Source: Sulfurimonas sp.
Lineage (GTDB): Bacteria > Campylobacterota > Campylobacteria > Campylobacterales > Sulfurimonadaceae
Reading direction: 5' to 3'
Length of the DNA stretch: 55,967 nt
Assembly (NCBI GenBank): GCA_028687935.1
Contig: JAQTZE010000014.1
Coordinates: forward strand, 1 to 55,967
The translations under genes and the position numbers were made by a program. Below are positions 44,101 to 51,893 of the stretch, piece after piece. The notes beneath the pieces were generated by a model that did no database searches, had not been told where the DNA came from, and saw nothing but the letters and a program-made list of their open reading frames with translations. Within the stretch, counting starts at the first letter, position 1. Each line of letters opens with the position of its first letter.

Positions 44101-44540
44101 ATGATGGTACTTCAGGCTTAAATAGCTTTGGTGTTCCAACTGCTGAGCTCCAAATGGATGGAAAAGAAGGTAAACTGAAATATGTTGCTGGAATCAAACC
44201 ATTCCATACAAAAAGATTTGAAGACTACAACAGAGATAGCGGAAATATCTGGTGGGATGGTCTAAGTGGTTCATGGCAAAATGCTGTGGCTGCGCCACAC
44301 CCAGATCCAATTTCTGGTATGCACTGTTGGCACCAAAAAGTTATTTTAGAACCTGCACAAGCTGGTGATAAAATCGGTGACATCTTTGTAAACTATGACA
44401 ATAACTTCAAAGTTTACCAAGGCTGGAGAGATGAACTAACACGCGGTTTAGATGAAAAATCTACAATTCGCCGTCCTAAACACATCAAACGCCCTTGGGT
44501 ACCACTATCAGATAAAGCGTACGCACTCAACGCTAAATAA
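41151..44540 (+). CDS. Tat-exported molybdopterin oxidoreductase catalytic subunit (tetrathionate/polysulfide reductase-like)
   Basis: A 1129-residue enzyme of the DMSO reductase superfamily. A Tat signal (SRRTFLK, residues 5-11, then a hydrophobic stretch) directs it to the periplasm. A [4Fe-4S] motif is C99-x2-C102-x3-C106-x29-C136, and C232 in THTNICSANGR-like SHTNICSANGRTP is the likely Mo ligand. A molydopterin-binding end (about 860-1000; RTPYN-like FRLPYNIHTRSANSKHLMEI) closes it. Gene order B-C-A is that of ttrBCA, and the length is nearer TtrA than PsrA (~750). Substrate cannot be told by reading: tetrathionate, polysulfide, arsenic and sulfite enzymes are all candidates. No TorD-type chaperone is nearby. 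Confidence 0.88.
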   Translation: MYLQSRRTFLKGAAFTVAGAAIAKGVFTTDVLAESVEQSKFTNTPDSLSFYPPMEEWNDFKELDGDDWKRGGIDRKGVRSESNPDGIEVNDYMIVPTACSNCEASCGLTAWIDKKTFTVKKYMGNPLHPASRGRNCAKGYAAQSQMYDPDRIAFPLKRAPGSARGEGKWIRTTWDEAMTTIGKKMGDTIEKGDELSKKSVMFHVGRPNENGFVPKVWHTLGLDAYNSHTNICSANGRTPTIQWANDDRTSPDWANAKLIFLNSSHAADAGHYFQQSASFIADARAKGAKMVVMDPRMSNSAGMADLWIAAWPGTEPVIYLYLAQRMLSEDKVNKEFVKKWLNWEVMLDNKKYLEFMVEKGYISKVPARDDFSAFIEMLKELYAPYTLEYAQKETHVPAHKLEELYDMFIWAGTSISSYFWRASAAGNRGGWMGGRTGYLSLALRGAIGPEGGTFFHHWHVISVAGKGGSSTVGQGMRGADIPKVDVYNELTWPPEWPLSTYELSYLLPHLLSDKEWQKKWRDRGYSVPEKLAVWIPRMYNPVWINPDGFRWIDTIKDESKMELTFNLSPVWSETNWYVDYILPVGLAGERHDQHSEATMPARWTSFRQPVMRVALEKMGWKPKNPNRATLEAHIKAGLGEVWEENEFWFDMCVNYIDPTGKLGIKKMWESKKNPGKPVTIAEWYDAAFGDNLPNLKATASADARYKNAEYPVYEYLRDHGAWMEENNIYSAQEREIKDDGENYISHGHKYPKHEVSTNKRTGVMSVEHHGEKKSIGIEIDGKKMEGFATMDKKLDFFCEWMADDWKWPEYAIPFYPRNEEEKKAMPHIVSHVNHSYMVEKNSYALNTVFRLPYNIHTRSANSKHLMEISQNHDPIWISTPDAARQGFKRGDAIRVKIVDSVTGLDSGYFVAMAVPTEAVLPGTLACSHHGGRWKLVNSVTIPNGVTDGKVDSQPVARNMNDPKFMAATVENAGKEGGQIKIEDYDGTSGLNSFGVPTAELQMDGKEGKLKYVAGIKPFHTKRFEDYNRDSGNIWWDGLSGSWQNAVAAPHPDPISGMHCWHQKVILEPAQAGDKIGDIFVNYDNNFKVYQGWRDELTRGLDEKSTIRRPKHIKRPWVPLSDKAYALNAK

Positions 44541-44552
44541 TCTGCTTAACTA

Positions 44553-44590
44553 TAGATATGCGATTTATCGCATATCTACTTCTTTTTGAC
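44553..44590 (+). terminator. Terminator after the molybdoenzyme operon
   Basis: An 11-bp perfect stem (44553-44563 with 44568-44578; AGATATGCGA arm) and loop TTTA, followed by CTTCTTTTTG, 12 bases after the stop codon. It separates the operon from the sodium channel gene. Confidence 0.8.
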
Positions 44591-44651
44591 ATTTATTTCC
44601 CATTCATTCAAACTCGATACTATTGCAAAAAAATTTACCTTAGGTTGTTTC

Positions 44652-45455
44652 ATGCAGAACTATATTTTTAATTTCGTTCAAAATAGTAGATTCCAAAACT
44701 TTATAATCGCACTTATTATTATCAATGGTATAACGATGGGTTTAGAGACTTCAAAAGAGTTTATGCAAAGTTTTGGGACATACATAAATATGTTTGATAC
44801 TTTTGTAATAACAATTTTTACTTTGGAAATTCTTCTACGTATTTTTGCACATCGTGTTGCGTTTTTTAAAGACCCGTGGAGTCTTTTTGATTTTACGATT
44901 GTAGCTATCTCTTTGGTTCCAAGCAGTGCTGGCTTTGAGATACTAAGAATACTAAGAGTCTTTAGGTTGTTTAGACTTATTACAGTTGTTCCTCAGATGC
45001 GAAAAGTTGTTTTGGCATTAGTTAGTGTTATCCCTGGTATGGCATCTATAGCAGGACTTTTAGTTCTCTTCTTTTACATATTTTCCATTATGGCCACAGG
45101 ACTTTATGCAGAGACTTTCCCACAATGGTTTGGCACGCTTGGGGCATCATTTTATACACTTTTTCAGATTATGACATTAGAATCTTGGTCAATGGGAATC
45201 GTGCGTCCAATTATGGAAGTACATCCGAATGCTTGGATATTCTTTATACCATTTATTTTTATGGTCACATTCATTATGGTGAATCTCATAGTGGCTGTCG
45301 TTGTAGATGCAATGTCTGAGATAAACAAAAGCAATGATGAGCATGTATTGGATGAAGTGCATACTCTTGATGGTGACATAAAACAAGAGATGCAGGCACT
45401 CAAAGAACAAATTAAAGAGTTAAGAGATCTCTTAATCCTGCAAGCTAAAAACTAG
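44652..45455 (+). CDS. Voltage-gated sodium channel, NavAb-like
   Basis: A 267-residue tetrameric channel subunit. Six membrane segments: S1 (about 14-32), S2 (48-63), S3 (75-90), S4 with gating arginines R99, R102, R105, R108, S5 (126-150), pore, S6 (195-220). The selectivity filter is TLESWSM (175-181, Glu177), the NavAb sequence of Arcobacter. The C-terminus (about 228-265) is a coiled coil for tetramer assembly. Length and numbering agree with NavAb as I remember it, with Asp at 49 instead of Asn. I chose ATG 44652; the TTG at 44586 lies in the terminator tail. It is probably a separate transcript. Confidence 0.93.
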   Translation: MQNYIFNFVQNSRFQNFIIALIIINGITMGLETSKEFMQSFGTYINMFDTFVITIFTLEILLRIFAHRVAFFKDPWSLFDFTIVAISLVPSSAGFEILRILRVFRLFRLITVVPQMRKVVLALVSVIPGMASIAGLLVLFFYIFSIMATGLYAETFPQWFGTLGASFYTLFQIMTLESWSMGIVRPIMEVHPNAWIFFIPFIFMVTFIMVNLIVAVVVDAMSEINKSNDEHVLDEVHTLDGDIKQEMQALKEQIKELRDLLILQAKN

Positions 45456-45942
45456 CCCACCACATACGAAGATACAAGCCGATTGTGCTTGTATAGCCTA
45501 CCTCAGAAAAAACCATATTTTTTTCTTTATCATAGATAAACGTAGTAGGAAACGCAGCTATATTAAAATCTTTTGATAAGAATCCATCTCTATCATTTAT
45601 GACAGCAAAATCGTAGCCATTCTCTTCTAAATAGCTTCGTATCTCTGCATCAGAACCTGACTTTACAGCGATAGTCAATACATCATAATACTCTGAAATT
45701 TTTTGGATATTTGCAGCTTCTAGTTTGCAGGTTGGACACCACGACGCCCATATGTGAACGAGTAGTGGTTTCTCATTATTGAGTCTATAAGATTCGCCTG
45801 AGAGAAGTGTGACTTTCTCTAAATGCAGTGGCGTTTTAGGTAAATCGCTACTTTTATAAAGACTAACAATATTTGCAAAAACAGTCATAACAACGATAAA
45901 AAGTACTATTTCTTTTGTGTAGTGAAGGATTTTTTCTTTCAT
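45445..45942 (-). CDS. Membrane-anchored thioredoxin (TlpA/ScsD-like)
   Basis: 165 residues: one N-terminal membrane anchor (about 10-28), then a thioredoxin domain facing the periplasm with [11 protein letters not shown] (redox pair C-P-T-C near 69-72), [22 protein letters not shown] near 117-138 (cis-Pro in FPTTF). It resembles ScsD and TlpA proteins that supply reducing power outside the membrane. It overlaps the channel gene by 11 bases, tail to tail, and is divergent from the NosL-like gene, which also has metal-binding cysteines. Confidence 0.85.
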   Translation of the reverse strand: MKEKILHYTKEIVLFIVVMTVFANIVSLYKSSDLPKTPLHLEKVTLLSGESYRLNNEKPLLVHIWASWCPTCKLEAANIQKISEYYDVLTIAVKSGSDAEIRSYLEENGYDFAVINDRDGFLSKDFNIAAFPTTFIYDKEKNMVFSEVGYTSTIGLYLRMWWASF

Positions 45943-46041
45943 TTATGGCTCGCTTGAAGTGAATTTTTATACAATATGAGCGTGACTTAACGCTGGCGTA
46001 ATTTACTAAAGATATTATTATAAAAATACTAAGGAAATAGA

Positions 46042-46536
46042 ATGATTAGAACATTAGGCATCGCATTGATAATTGTATTGCTCTCTGGATGTGGAGCAGA
46101 AAAAAGTATGACTCCAAAGCAGCCACTCTTTCAGAGTGTAAGTGAAAAGGATGCGATTTTATTGCAAGAGGGTAAAGAGAAACGCTACTGTAGTCGCTGC
46201 GGTATGGATCTGGTGCGTTTTTATAAGACAAGTCATGCAGCAGAGCATGCAGGCCATAATATACAGTATTGTTCGATTCACTGTCTTGAAGAGCATTTAG
46301 GTCAAGGTGTGACACTGAAAAACCCACAGGTTGTAGATGTGGCTTCGCTTAAATTTATCTCTATTGCCGATGCTTATTATGTTGTTGGAAGCTCAAAACG
46401 CGGGACTATGAGTCGTGTAAGTAAATATGCTTTTTCAAATATCAGTGAAGCTCAAAAGTTTCAAAAACTTTATGGTGGCGAGATAATGCGATTTGATGGT
46501 GCTCAGCAAAAAGCGAAAGAAGATTTTATTAAATAG
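46042..46536 (+). CDS. nosL: NosL-like copper-binding lipoprotein
   Basis: 164 residues with a lipoprotein signal (lipobox LLSGC, Cys17). The mature part has CSRCGMDLVRFYKTSHAA near 55-72, QYCSIHCLEEH near 78-88, and the NosL-type KFISIADAYYVVGSSKRGTMSRVSKYAF region (from about 107). NosL delivers copper to nitrous oxide reductase in the periplasm, but no nos gene is in the window, and family members also occur alone. The CxxC and CxxxC pairs could bind Cu(I). Divergent neighbour: a membrane thioredoxin that could keep these cysteines reduced. Confidence 0.8.
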   Translation: MIRTLGIALIIVLLSGCGAEKSMTPKQPLFQSVSEKDAILLQEGKEKRYCSRCGMDLVRFYKTSHAAEHAGHNIQYCSIHCLEEHLGQGVTLKNPQVVDVASLKFISIADAYYVVGSSKRGTMSRVSKYAFSNISEAQKFQKLYGGEIMRFDGAQQKAKEDFIK

Positions 46537-46537
46537 A

Positions 46538-46568
46538 ATATTGAAAGTAAAAAATTTACTCTCAATAT
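46538..46568. terminator. Hairpin between convergent nosL and dnaK
   Basis: ATATTGAAAGTAAA (46538-46551) and TTTACTCTCAATAT (46555-46568) form a 14-position stem with a 3-base loop; the one odd position is a G-U pair in the minus transcript. It starts 2 bases after the nosL stop. It lacks a clear U-run, so termination is likely but not certain. Confidence 0.5.
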
Positions 46569-46577
46569 CTACGAGAT

Positions 46578-46615
46578 AGAGCTTACTCTATCTCAGTGTC
46601 GATAACATCGTCAGT
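46578..46615 (-). repeat. Diverged duplicate of the 3' end of dnaK
   Basis: Exactly 50 bases downstream of the true end, the minus strand repeats the last dnaK codons: the real end reads [18 protein letters not shown], the copy reads TDDVIDTEIE-stop-GCTCT. About 32 of 38 bases agree. Four of the differences are synonymous third-base changes; the others give the one Ala-to-Thr exchange. The copy is preceded in frame by TAA, so it is not translated with dnaK. Confidence 0.75.
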
Positions 46616-46632
46616 GTTTTAGATGTTAGAGC

Positions 46633-48519
46633 TTATTCGATTTCTGCGTCGATAACGTCGTCATCTTCTTTTTTCTTTTTCGTGTCAGCAGCGCCAGCAT
46701 CTGCGCCTTGCTCTTGCTTGTACATTTGCTCCGCCATTTTATGAGAAGCTTCTGTTAAAGTTTTTACTTTTGCTTCAATTTGCTCTTTCGTTGCGTTTGT
46801 ATCTTTAAGAACATCTTTGAGCTCTGCAATCGCTGTTTCGATTGTAGCTTTTTCTTCTGCTTCGATTTTCTCACCCATCTCAACTAAAGATTTTTCAGTT
46901 TGAGCAATTAGTGCATCTGCTTGGTTTTTAAGCTCTACGAGCTCTTTTCTTTTTGAGTCTTCCGCTTTGTGTGATTCAGCATCTTGAACCATTTTGTTGA
47001 TCTCTTCTTCGCTAAGACCTGAACTTCCAGAGATAGTGATTGACTGAGATTTACCTGTGCCTTTGTCAGTTGAGCTTACTGTGAGAATACCGTTTGCATC
47101 GATGTCAAAAGTTACTTCGATTTGAGGTACACCTCTTGGAGCTGCTGCAATATTTCCTAGTTCAAAAAGACCTAGAGATTTGTTGTCTTTTGCAAACTCT
47201 CTCTCACCTTGAACAACTGAGATAGAAACAGCCGGTTGGTTGTCTTCAGCAGTTGAGAAGATTTGAGATTTTTTCACTGGAATCGTTGTCCCTTTTTCGA
47301 TGATTTTTGTAGCAACACCGCCCAAAGTCTCGATACCAAGTGAAAGTGGAGTTACGTCAAGAAGAAGTACATCTTTAACATCTCCTCTTAAAACACCACC
47401 TTGGATAGCAGCACCGGCTGCAACAACTTCATCAGGGTTTACACTTTTATTGAGTGTTTTGCCGCCGAAGTATGCTGAAACCATCTCTTGTGCTTTTGGA
47501 ACACGGATAGAACCACCAACCATGATGATCTCTTTGATGTCATTATTTTCTAAGCCTGACTCTTTCATAGCTGTTTTGATATGGTCAATCGTCTCTTTAA
47601 TAAGAGACTCAATCATAGCTTCAAATTTCGCACGAGTAAGTTTGATAACCAAGTGTTGTGGTCCAGCTTCTGTCATTGTGATAAACGGAAGGTTTATCTC
47701 AGTCTCAGTAGAGCTTGAAAGTTCTTTCTTTGCGTTTTCTGCAGCATCTTTAAGACGTTGAAGCGCCATTTTGTCATTTTTAAGATCGATACCGTGTGTG
47801 TTTTTGAACTCTGCGTTTAGGTAATCAACGATTTTGTTGTCAAAGTCATCTCCACCTAAGAATGCGTTTCCATCAGTTGAGAGAACTTCAAAAGTACCAT
47901 CAGAAATCTCTAAAACAGTAACGTCAAATGTCCCGCCTCCAAGGTCGTAAACAAGTACATTCTCTTCAGCTTTACTCTCTAAGCCATATGCAAGTGCAGA
48001 AGCAGTTGGTTCGTTGATGATACGAAGAACATTAAGACCCGCGATTGTTCCAGCATCTTTTGTTGCTTTTCTTTGAGCATCATTGAAGTACGCAGGCACG
48101 GTGATAACTGCGTCTGTAACAGTTGAACCGATATACGCTTCTGCATCTTCTTTGAGTTTGCTCAGGATTTTTGCAGAGATCTCTTGTGGTGTGTAGATCT
48201 TACCAGCAACATCAACTGCAGCCATACCGTCTTTATCTACTATGTTATACGTTACTTTGTCGTGAGCAGCTTTTGCATTCTCTTCACTCATCATAAGACC
48301 CATGATTCTCTTGATAGAAGAGATTGTTTTGTTTGGGTTTGTGATTGCTTGACGTTTAGCAGGATCTCCTACTAAAACCTCACCTTTATCTGTAAACGCA
48401 ACTACCGAAGGAGTCGTGTTTTTACCCTCTTTATTTGGGATGATTTTCGCTTCACCACCCTCATACACCGCTACACATGAATTTGTTGTTCCTAAATCTA
48501 TACCAATAACTTTACTCAT
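46633..48519 (-). CDS. dnaK: Chaperone DnaK (Hsp70)
   Basis: ATP-driven chaperone working with GrpE and DnaJ. The 628 residues start [13 protein letters not shown], with [16 protein letters not shown] near 140-155, [13 protein letters not shown] near 168-180, [13 protein letters not shown] near 193-205, and the substrate domain with [16 protein letters not shown] near 388-403. The end is acidic, with [10 protein letters not shown]. It lies 163 bases after grpE, a wide gap filled by hairpins (48520-48682). hrcA and dnaJ are not in the window. Confidence 0.98.
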   Translation of the reverse strand: MSKVIGIDLGTTNSCVAVYEGGEAKIIPNKEGKNTTPSVVAFTDKGEVLVGDPAKRQAITNPNKTISSIKRIMGLMMSEENAKAAHDKVTYNIVDKDGMAAVDVAGKIYTPQEISAKILSKLKEDAEAYIGSTVTDAVITVPAYFNDAQRKATKDAGTIAGLNVLRIINEPTASALAYGLESKAEENVLVYDLGGGTFDVTVLEISDGTFEVLSTDGNAFLGGDDFDNKIVDYLNAEFKNTHGIDLKNDKMALQRLKDAAENAKKELSSSTETEINLPFITMTEAGPQHLVIKLTRAKFEAMIESLIKETIDHIKTAMKESGLENNDIKEIIMVGGSIRVPKAQEMVSAYFGGKTLNKSVNPDEVVAAGAAIQGGVLRGDVKDVLLLDVTPLSLGIETLGGVATKIIEKGTTIPVKKSQIFSTAEDNQPAVSISVVQGEREFAKDNKSLGLFELGNIAAAPRGVPQIEVTFDIDANGILTVSSTDKGTGKSQSITISGSSGLSEEEINKMVQDAESHKAEDSKRKELVELKNQADALIAQTEKSLVEMGEKIEAEEKATIETAIAELKDVLKDTNATKEQIEAKVKTLTEASHKMAEQMYKQEQGADAGAADTKKKKEDDDVIDAEIE

Positions 48520-48682
48520 TATAATTTCCTTAATTTTATTTCATAAAATGAAGCAAATTCATTCGCTCCATTTGTTTGTCCGCAAAAGGAACCAGTCCCT
48601 TTTGCTACGCTTGCGCCGCTGTGGCGACTAAAGTTGGATGCTATTGCATCACCTAAATTTTATTAGTTCTATGCGACTGATT
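48520..48682. repeat. Hairpin-rich spacer between grpE and dnaK
   Basis: No gene is visible in these 163 bases. Three inverted repeats occur in a row: GCAAAAGG/CCTTTTGC (48582-48589, 48598-48605; 8-bp perfect, loop 8), CGCC/GGCG (about 48614-48626), and GATGC/GCATC with loop TATT (48638-48651). This is more structure and more GC than neighbouring spacers. It may be a dispersed intergenic element, or an mRNA processing or stability structure that gives dnaK and grpE different expression. Confidence 0.45.
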
Positions 48683-49243
48683 CTAATTCGCGACAACAAC
48701 CATTGCTTCACGCAACGGTCTTTCTTTGTACTTATAACCCGTTTGAAAAGTTTGAACTATTTGTCCGCTCTCTACTGTATCGCTCTCCACACTTTGGATA
48801 GCGTTATGGATATTTGGATCAAAAGGTTCATCGTGTGCGACCATAGTCACACCGTGTCTCTCCAAAGAAGTGAGGAGCTGTTTATGTGTAAGCTCTATCC
48901 CTTCTTTGAGTTTTTCAAAAAGTTCTTCTGGATTTGCATCCATCTTCGCCGAGTTCATTGCACCTTGAAGTGAATCCATAACAGGAATCATATCTTTGGC
49001 AAACTTCTCATTTGCATACTCTACCGCTGTATATTTTTCGCGCTCGAGTCTTTTTTTGATGTTTTCAAAGTCTGCATGAACACGCGCATACTTCTCTTTG
49101 AGTTGTGTTAGCTCTTCTTGTAGAAGATCAAACTCATTCTCAACTGCTTCAGCCTCAGCTTCCGCTTCGTCACTTATTGTATCCAAAGGTGCTTCTTCGC
49201 CCTCTGGAGTCTGATTTTTTAATTCTTCGTCTTGTATTGACAT
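48683..49243 (-). CDS. grpE: Nucleotide exchange factor GrpE
   Basis: Exchanges ADP for ATP on DnaK. The 186 residues have a Glu-rich N-terminus (1-45), a long coiled coil (about 45-90; LKEKYARVHADFENIKKRLE), KFAKDMIPVMDSLQGAM near 100-116, and the C-terminal beta domain with GVTMVAHDEPFDPNIHNAIQ (from about 135) and GYKYKERPLREAMVVV near 169-184. In many campylobacterota hrcA precedes grpE; here the upstream DNA is a spacer and an opposite-strand gene. Confidence 0.96.
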   Translation of the reverse strand: MSIQDEELKNQTPEGEEAPLDTISDEAEAEAEAVENEFDLLQEELTQLKEKYARVHADFENIKKRLEREKYTAVEYANEKFAKDMIPVMDSLQGAMNSAKMDANPEELFEKLKEGIELTHKQLLTSLERHGVTMVAHDEPFDPNIHNAIQSVESDTVESGQIVQTFQTGYKYKERPLREAMVVVAN

Positions 49244-49280
49244 AATGGTTAAATAGCTCCTTCTCTAAAAAGATGAGACA

Positions 49281-49310
49281 ATTATACATATTGAGTGTAA
49301 CAATGTCAAG
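49281..49310 (-). promoter_or_regulatory. grpE-dnaK promoter overlapped by an HspR-box-like (HAIR) element
   Basis: On the minus strand TTGACA (plus 49304-49309), 17 bases, TATAAT (plus 49281-49286): a full consensus sigma-70 promoter, rare in this AT-rich window. The same DNA reads CTTGACA-N7-ACTCAAT (plus 49290-49310), matching 11 of 14 positions of the HspR operator CTTGAGT-N7-ACTCAAG. No CIRCE (HrcA) repeat was found. Confidence 0.6.
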
Positions 49311-49447
49311 TATTGCTTGTGTATTTTCACTAAATAAACTTTAGTCTTATTGTATCAAGTATGTTTGTGGTTCAAAAAATTGAACTTCGTTAACGTAAGA
49401 TAGAGTATGATTATAGGAATAAATATAGAGAAGTGGAGGGCTTGCTT

Positions 49448-51445
49448 ATGAGAGTTGTAGCCATATTATTGGGCTTAACCGCCGTAGTTTTTATAGGATT
49501 GTATACGCTTGCGTTTACATCACTTGGAAACTCTATTATGGAACCTATAATAGAGTCAAAAATTCGTCAAGAGACAAAATTAGAGAGTAAATTAACGACT
49601 TTTAGTTTAAATATGAGTAGTTTAGAAATAGTTTTAGAGCTTACTCCAAATAATAGAGTGAGTCTAGATGGTAATTATTCTCTTTTTTCACAAGTTTTTA
49701 CTATCAATTATGAAGCCAAACTCGACCAATTAAGTGATCTCAATGAACTTGCTGGTGCGCCACTCATTGGAAATTTCTCTGCACAAGGTCACATTCAAGG
49801 TGATATGGATTTGATGGATATAGATGGGGTGAGTGATATAGCAAAAAGTCAGACGAGTTACCATGTGACATTGACTGACATGCAAGCGACTTCCATCATC
49901 GCTAAAGTTCAAAAGGCGGATTTGCTTACACTGTTAGGTATGCTTGGACAAAAGCCGTATGCAAGTGCCCAGATTGATTTGGATATTGACTTTAAAAATA
50001 TAACACCGCATGCACTTGATGGCGTTGTGACTCTGCAGACACACAAAGGAAAAATCGATGCAAAATTGATGCAGAGTGATTTTAATGTAAGCTTGCCAGA
50101 AACTGCGTTTTCTCTTAACCTTGATGCACAGTTAAGCGGTGATGATGTAGATTATACTGCAAGGCTTGATTCAAATCTTGCAAAGATTATCTCTTCAGGG
50201 AAAGTGATACCAGAGCCGCTTGCATTGGATGTGATTTATGTGCTTGACATCCAAGAACTTGCAGTTTTAAAACCGATAACACAGGTAAATATTCGCGGTC
50301 CACTGCGCCTTAATGGTACAGCAAAAGGAAATAAAGAAAATCTCCTCATAGATGGAAAAAGTGATTTTTCAGGTTCTGACACTGCGTTTACTCTCAATCT
50401 TGAAGAGTTCGCCCCGCGAAGTATCAAAGCAAACATGAAAAACCTCAAACTTGAAAAAGTACTCTATATGCTTGAGATGCCTCACTATGCAGACGGTGTT
50501 TTATGGCTCGATGCGGATATTACTGATGCAAGAAGTACAAAACTCAAAGGTAATATCACAACAAGTATCAAAAACGGTCTTGTTGATTCAAAATATGTGA
50601 CGAAAACGTATGAGTTTAAAAGCGAGATGCCTCGCACTGCGTTTGATCTCAAAACAACAACGCTCCTAAACGCAGAGATGATAGATACGCAAGTGACGCT
50701 CAACACAACACTCGCTTCTATAGTTATGCAGAAGCTGCGTTTTGATATGCGTGATGCTTCTTTGGATACAGATTATAAGCTTAGCGTGCCAAATTTGGAT
50801 GCACTCTTTTTTGCAACGCAAAGACACATCCGCGGCGGCTTGGTAGCGGATGGAAAGTTTAGCCAAGCAAAAGATATGGATTTGACTGTGCACTCAAATA
50901 TTGCTAGCGGAACACTTGAGGCAAAACTCCATAATGATGACTTTCGTGCAGAGTTAAAAGGACTCAAAACGCAGAGTATTTTACATATGCTGCTCTATCC
51001 TGAGATATTTGACTCCTCACTCAATGGTACTTTTGTTTATAATCTTTTAGCGCAAAAAGGGGAGCTAAACGCAGCTCTTGCAAATGGTGTCTTTAGTAAA
51101 AATGAGATATTTAGCCTGATCAAACAGTATGGAGTTTTGGATATGTATGAAGAACGATTTAAGGGAGACGTAAACGCAAAGATAAATAAAGAATTTATTG
51201 TCGCTTCTCTTGAGTTGCTATCAAATAAATCATCCATAAAAACGCAGAACACAAAACTCAACTCCAAAACAAAAGCGATAGACTCAAATCTTGACCTCGT
51301 TGTCAACAACAATCCGATATCTGCTTCTATACGCGGTACAACAGATGCGCCCAAAGTCTCTGTTGATCTTGAGAAATTTATGAAGTCAAAAGCAGGCGAT
51401 GCAGTAAAGCAAGAGGTCAATAAGTTCCTAAAAGGGTTCTTTTAG
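49448..51445 (+). CDS. AsmA/TamB-like membrane-anchored periplasmic protein
   Basis: 665 residues: one N-terminal membrane segment (about 4-26), then a long periplasmic beta-rich region of repeated strands such as VSLDGNYSLFSQVFTINYEAKLDQL and GVVTLQTHKGKIDAKL, ending in IRGTTDAPKVSVDLEKF, a close typical of AsmA-like proteins that bridge the envelope and move lipids. The match is by pattern, so family placement is moderate. Start ATG 49448 follows GGAGG; an upstream GTG (49433) overlaps that site. It has ten copies of TGCGTTT/AAACGCA. It converges with the next gene with a 1-base gap. Confidence 0.7.
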   Translation: MRVVAILLGLTAVVFIGLYTLAFTSLGNSIMEPIIESKIRQETKLESKLTTFSLNMSSLEIVLELTPNNRVSLDGNYSLFSQVFTINYEAKLDQLSDLNELAGAPLIGNFSAQGHIQGDMDLMDIDGVSDIAKSQTSYHVTLTDMQATSIIAKVQKADLLTLLGMLGQKPYASAQIDLDIDFKNITPHALDGVVTLQTHKGKIDAKLMQSDFNVSLPETAFSLNLDAQLSGDDVDYTARLDSNLAKIISSGKVIPEPLALDVIYVLDIQELAVLKPITQVNIRGPLRLNGTAKGNKENLLIDGKSDFSGSDTAFTLNLEEFAPRSIKANMKNLKLEKVLYMLEMPHYADGVLWLDADITDARSTKLKGNITTSIKNGLVDSKYVTKTYEFKSEMPRTAFDLKTTTLLNAEMIDTQVTLNTTLASIVMQKLRFDMRDASLDTDYKLSVPNLDALFFATQRHIRGGLVADGKFSQAKDMDLTVHSNIASGTLEAKLHNDDFRAELKGLKTQSILHMLLYPEIFDSSLNGTFVYNLLAQKGELNAALANGVFSKNEIFSLIKQYGVLDMYEERFKGDVNAKINKEFIVASLELLSNKSSIKTQNTKLNSKTKAIDSNLDLVVNNNPISASIRGTTDAPKVSVDLEKFMKSKAGDAVKQEVNKFLKGFF

Positions 51446-51446
51446 T

Positions 51447-51884
51447 CTAGCGAAGAAGAGCGCCCAGCTCCTCTTCATCTATCGCAAAATCTATGCTTTG
51501 CACCTTTGCATCTTTGAGGCGCAAAATCGTTACTGCGTTTTCTTTATAAGGAAGTGTCTGATTATAGAGTTCATCGTATGAGAGAAGTATCTCGTGTTTA
51601 TATCCTCGCATTCTCGGTAATACAAAGAGGCTGAGAATCCCTGAGGGAACTTGTGAAACATCTATAAGAAGTTGCTCATTCTTTTTCATAGGATATTTTT
51701 CAAAATATCCATTGGCTACTCTAGTCGTCTCTTTGTCCCAAGCGATAACCCAAACACCATCTTTTAAAAGAGCTATACTTTTTTCGTGCTGCGTTTTGAG
51801 TGTCACTGCGTTTACACTATCTGTTATTTGAAGCATTTGTGCGCTGAGTAAAAATGGTAGGAGTAGTAATAAAAGTTTGTTCAT
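51447..51884 (-). CDS. Secreted unknown protein
   Basis: 145 residues with a signal peptide (KLLLLLLPFLLSAQ, cleavage near 16) and a small mature domain without cysteines or evident repeats. Segments such as GVWVIAWDKETTRVANGYFEKYP and IPSGILSLF-like VPSGILSLFVLPRMRGYKHEI suggest a beta fold. I recognise no family. comF begins 9 bases upstream, so the two are probably co-transcribed. Confidence 0.7.
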   Translation of the reverse strand: MNKLLLLLLPFLLSAQMLQITDSVNAVTLKTQHEKSIALLKDGVWVIAWDKETTRVANGYFEKYPMKKNEQLLIDVSQVPSGILSLFVLPRMRGYKHEILLSYDELYNQTLPYKENAVTILRLKDAKVQSIDFAIDEEELGALLR

Positions 51885-51893
51885 CTTTTTCCT

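Noticed and set aside
44586..44651. TTG start adding 22 residues to the sodium channel
   Set aside because: It lies in the T-rich tail of the terminator; starting at 44652 gives 267 residues and NavAb-like numbering.
48416..48631. 71-residue plus-strand frame over the dnaK start
   Set aside because: It is antisense to the dnaK N-terminus and the hairpin spacer, with no ribosome site or family features.
49244..49432. CIRCE element for HrcA upstream of grpE
   Set aside because: No TTAGCACTC-N9-GAGTGCTAA or near match; an HspR-like element fits better.
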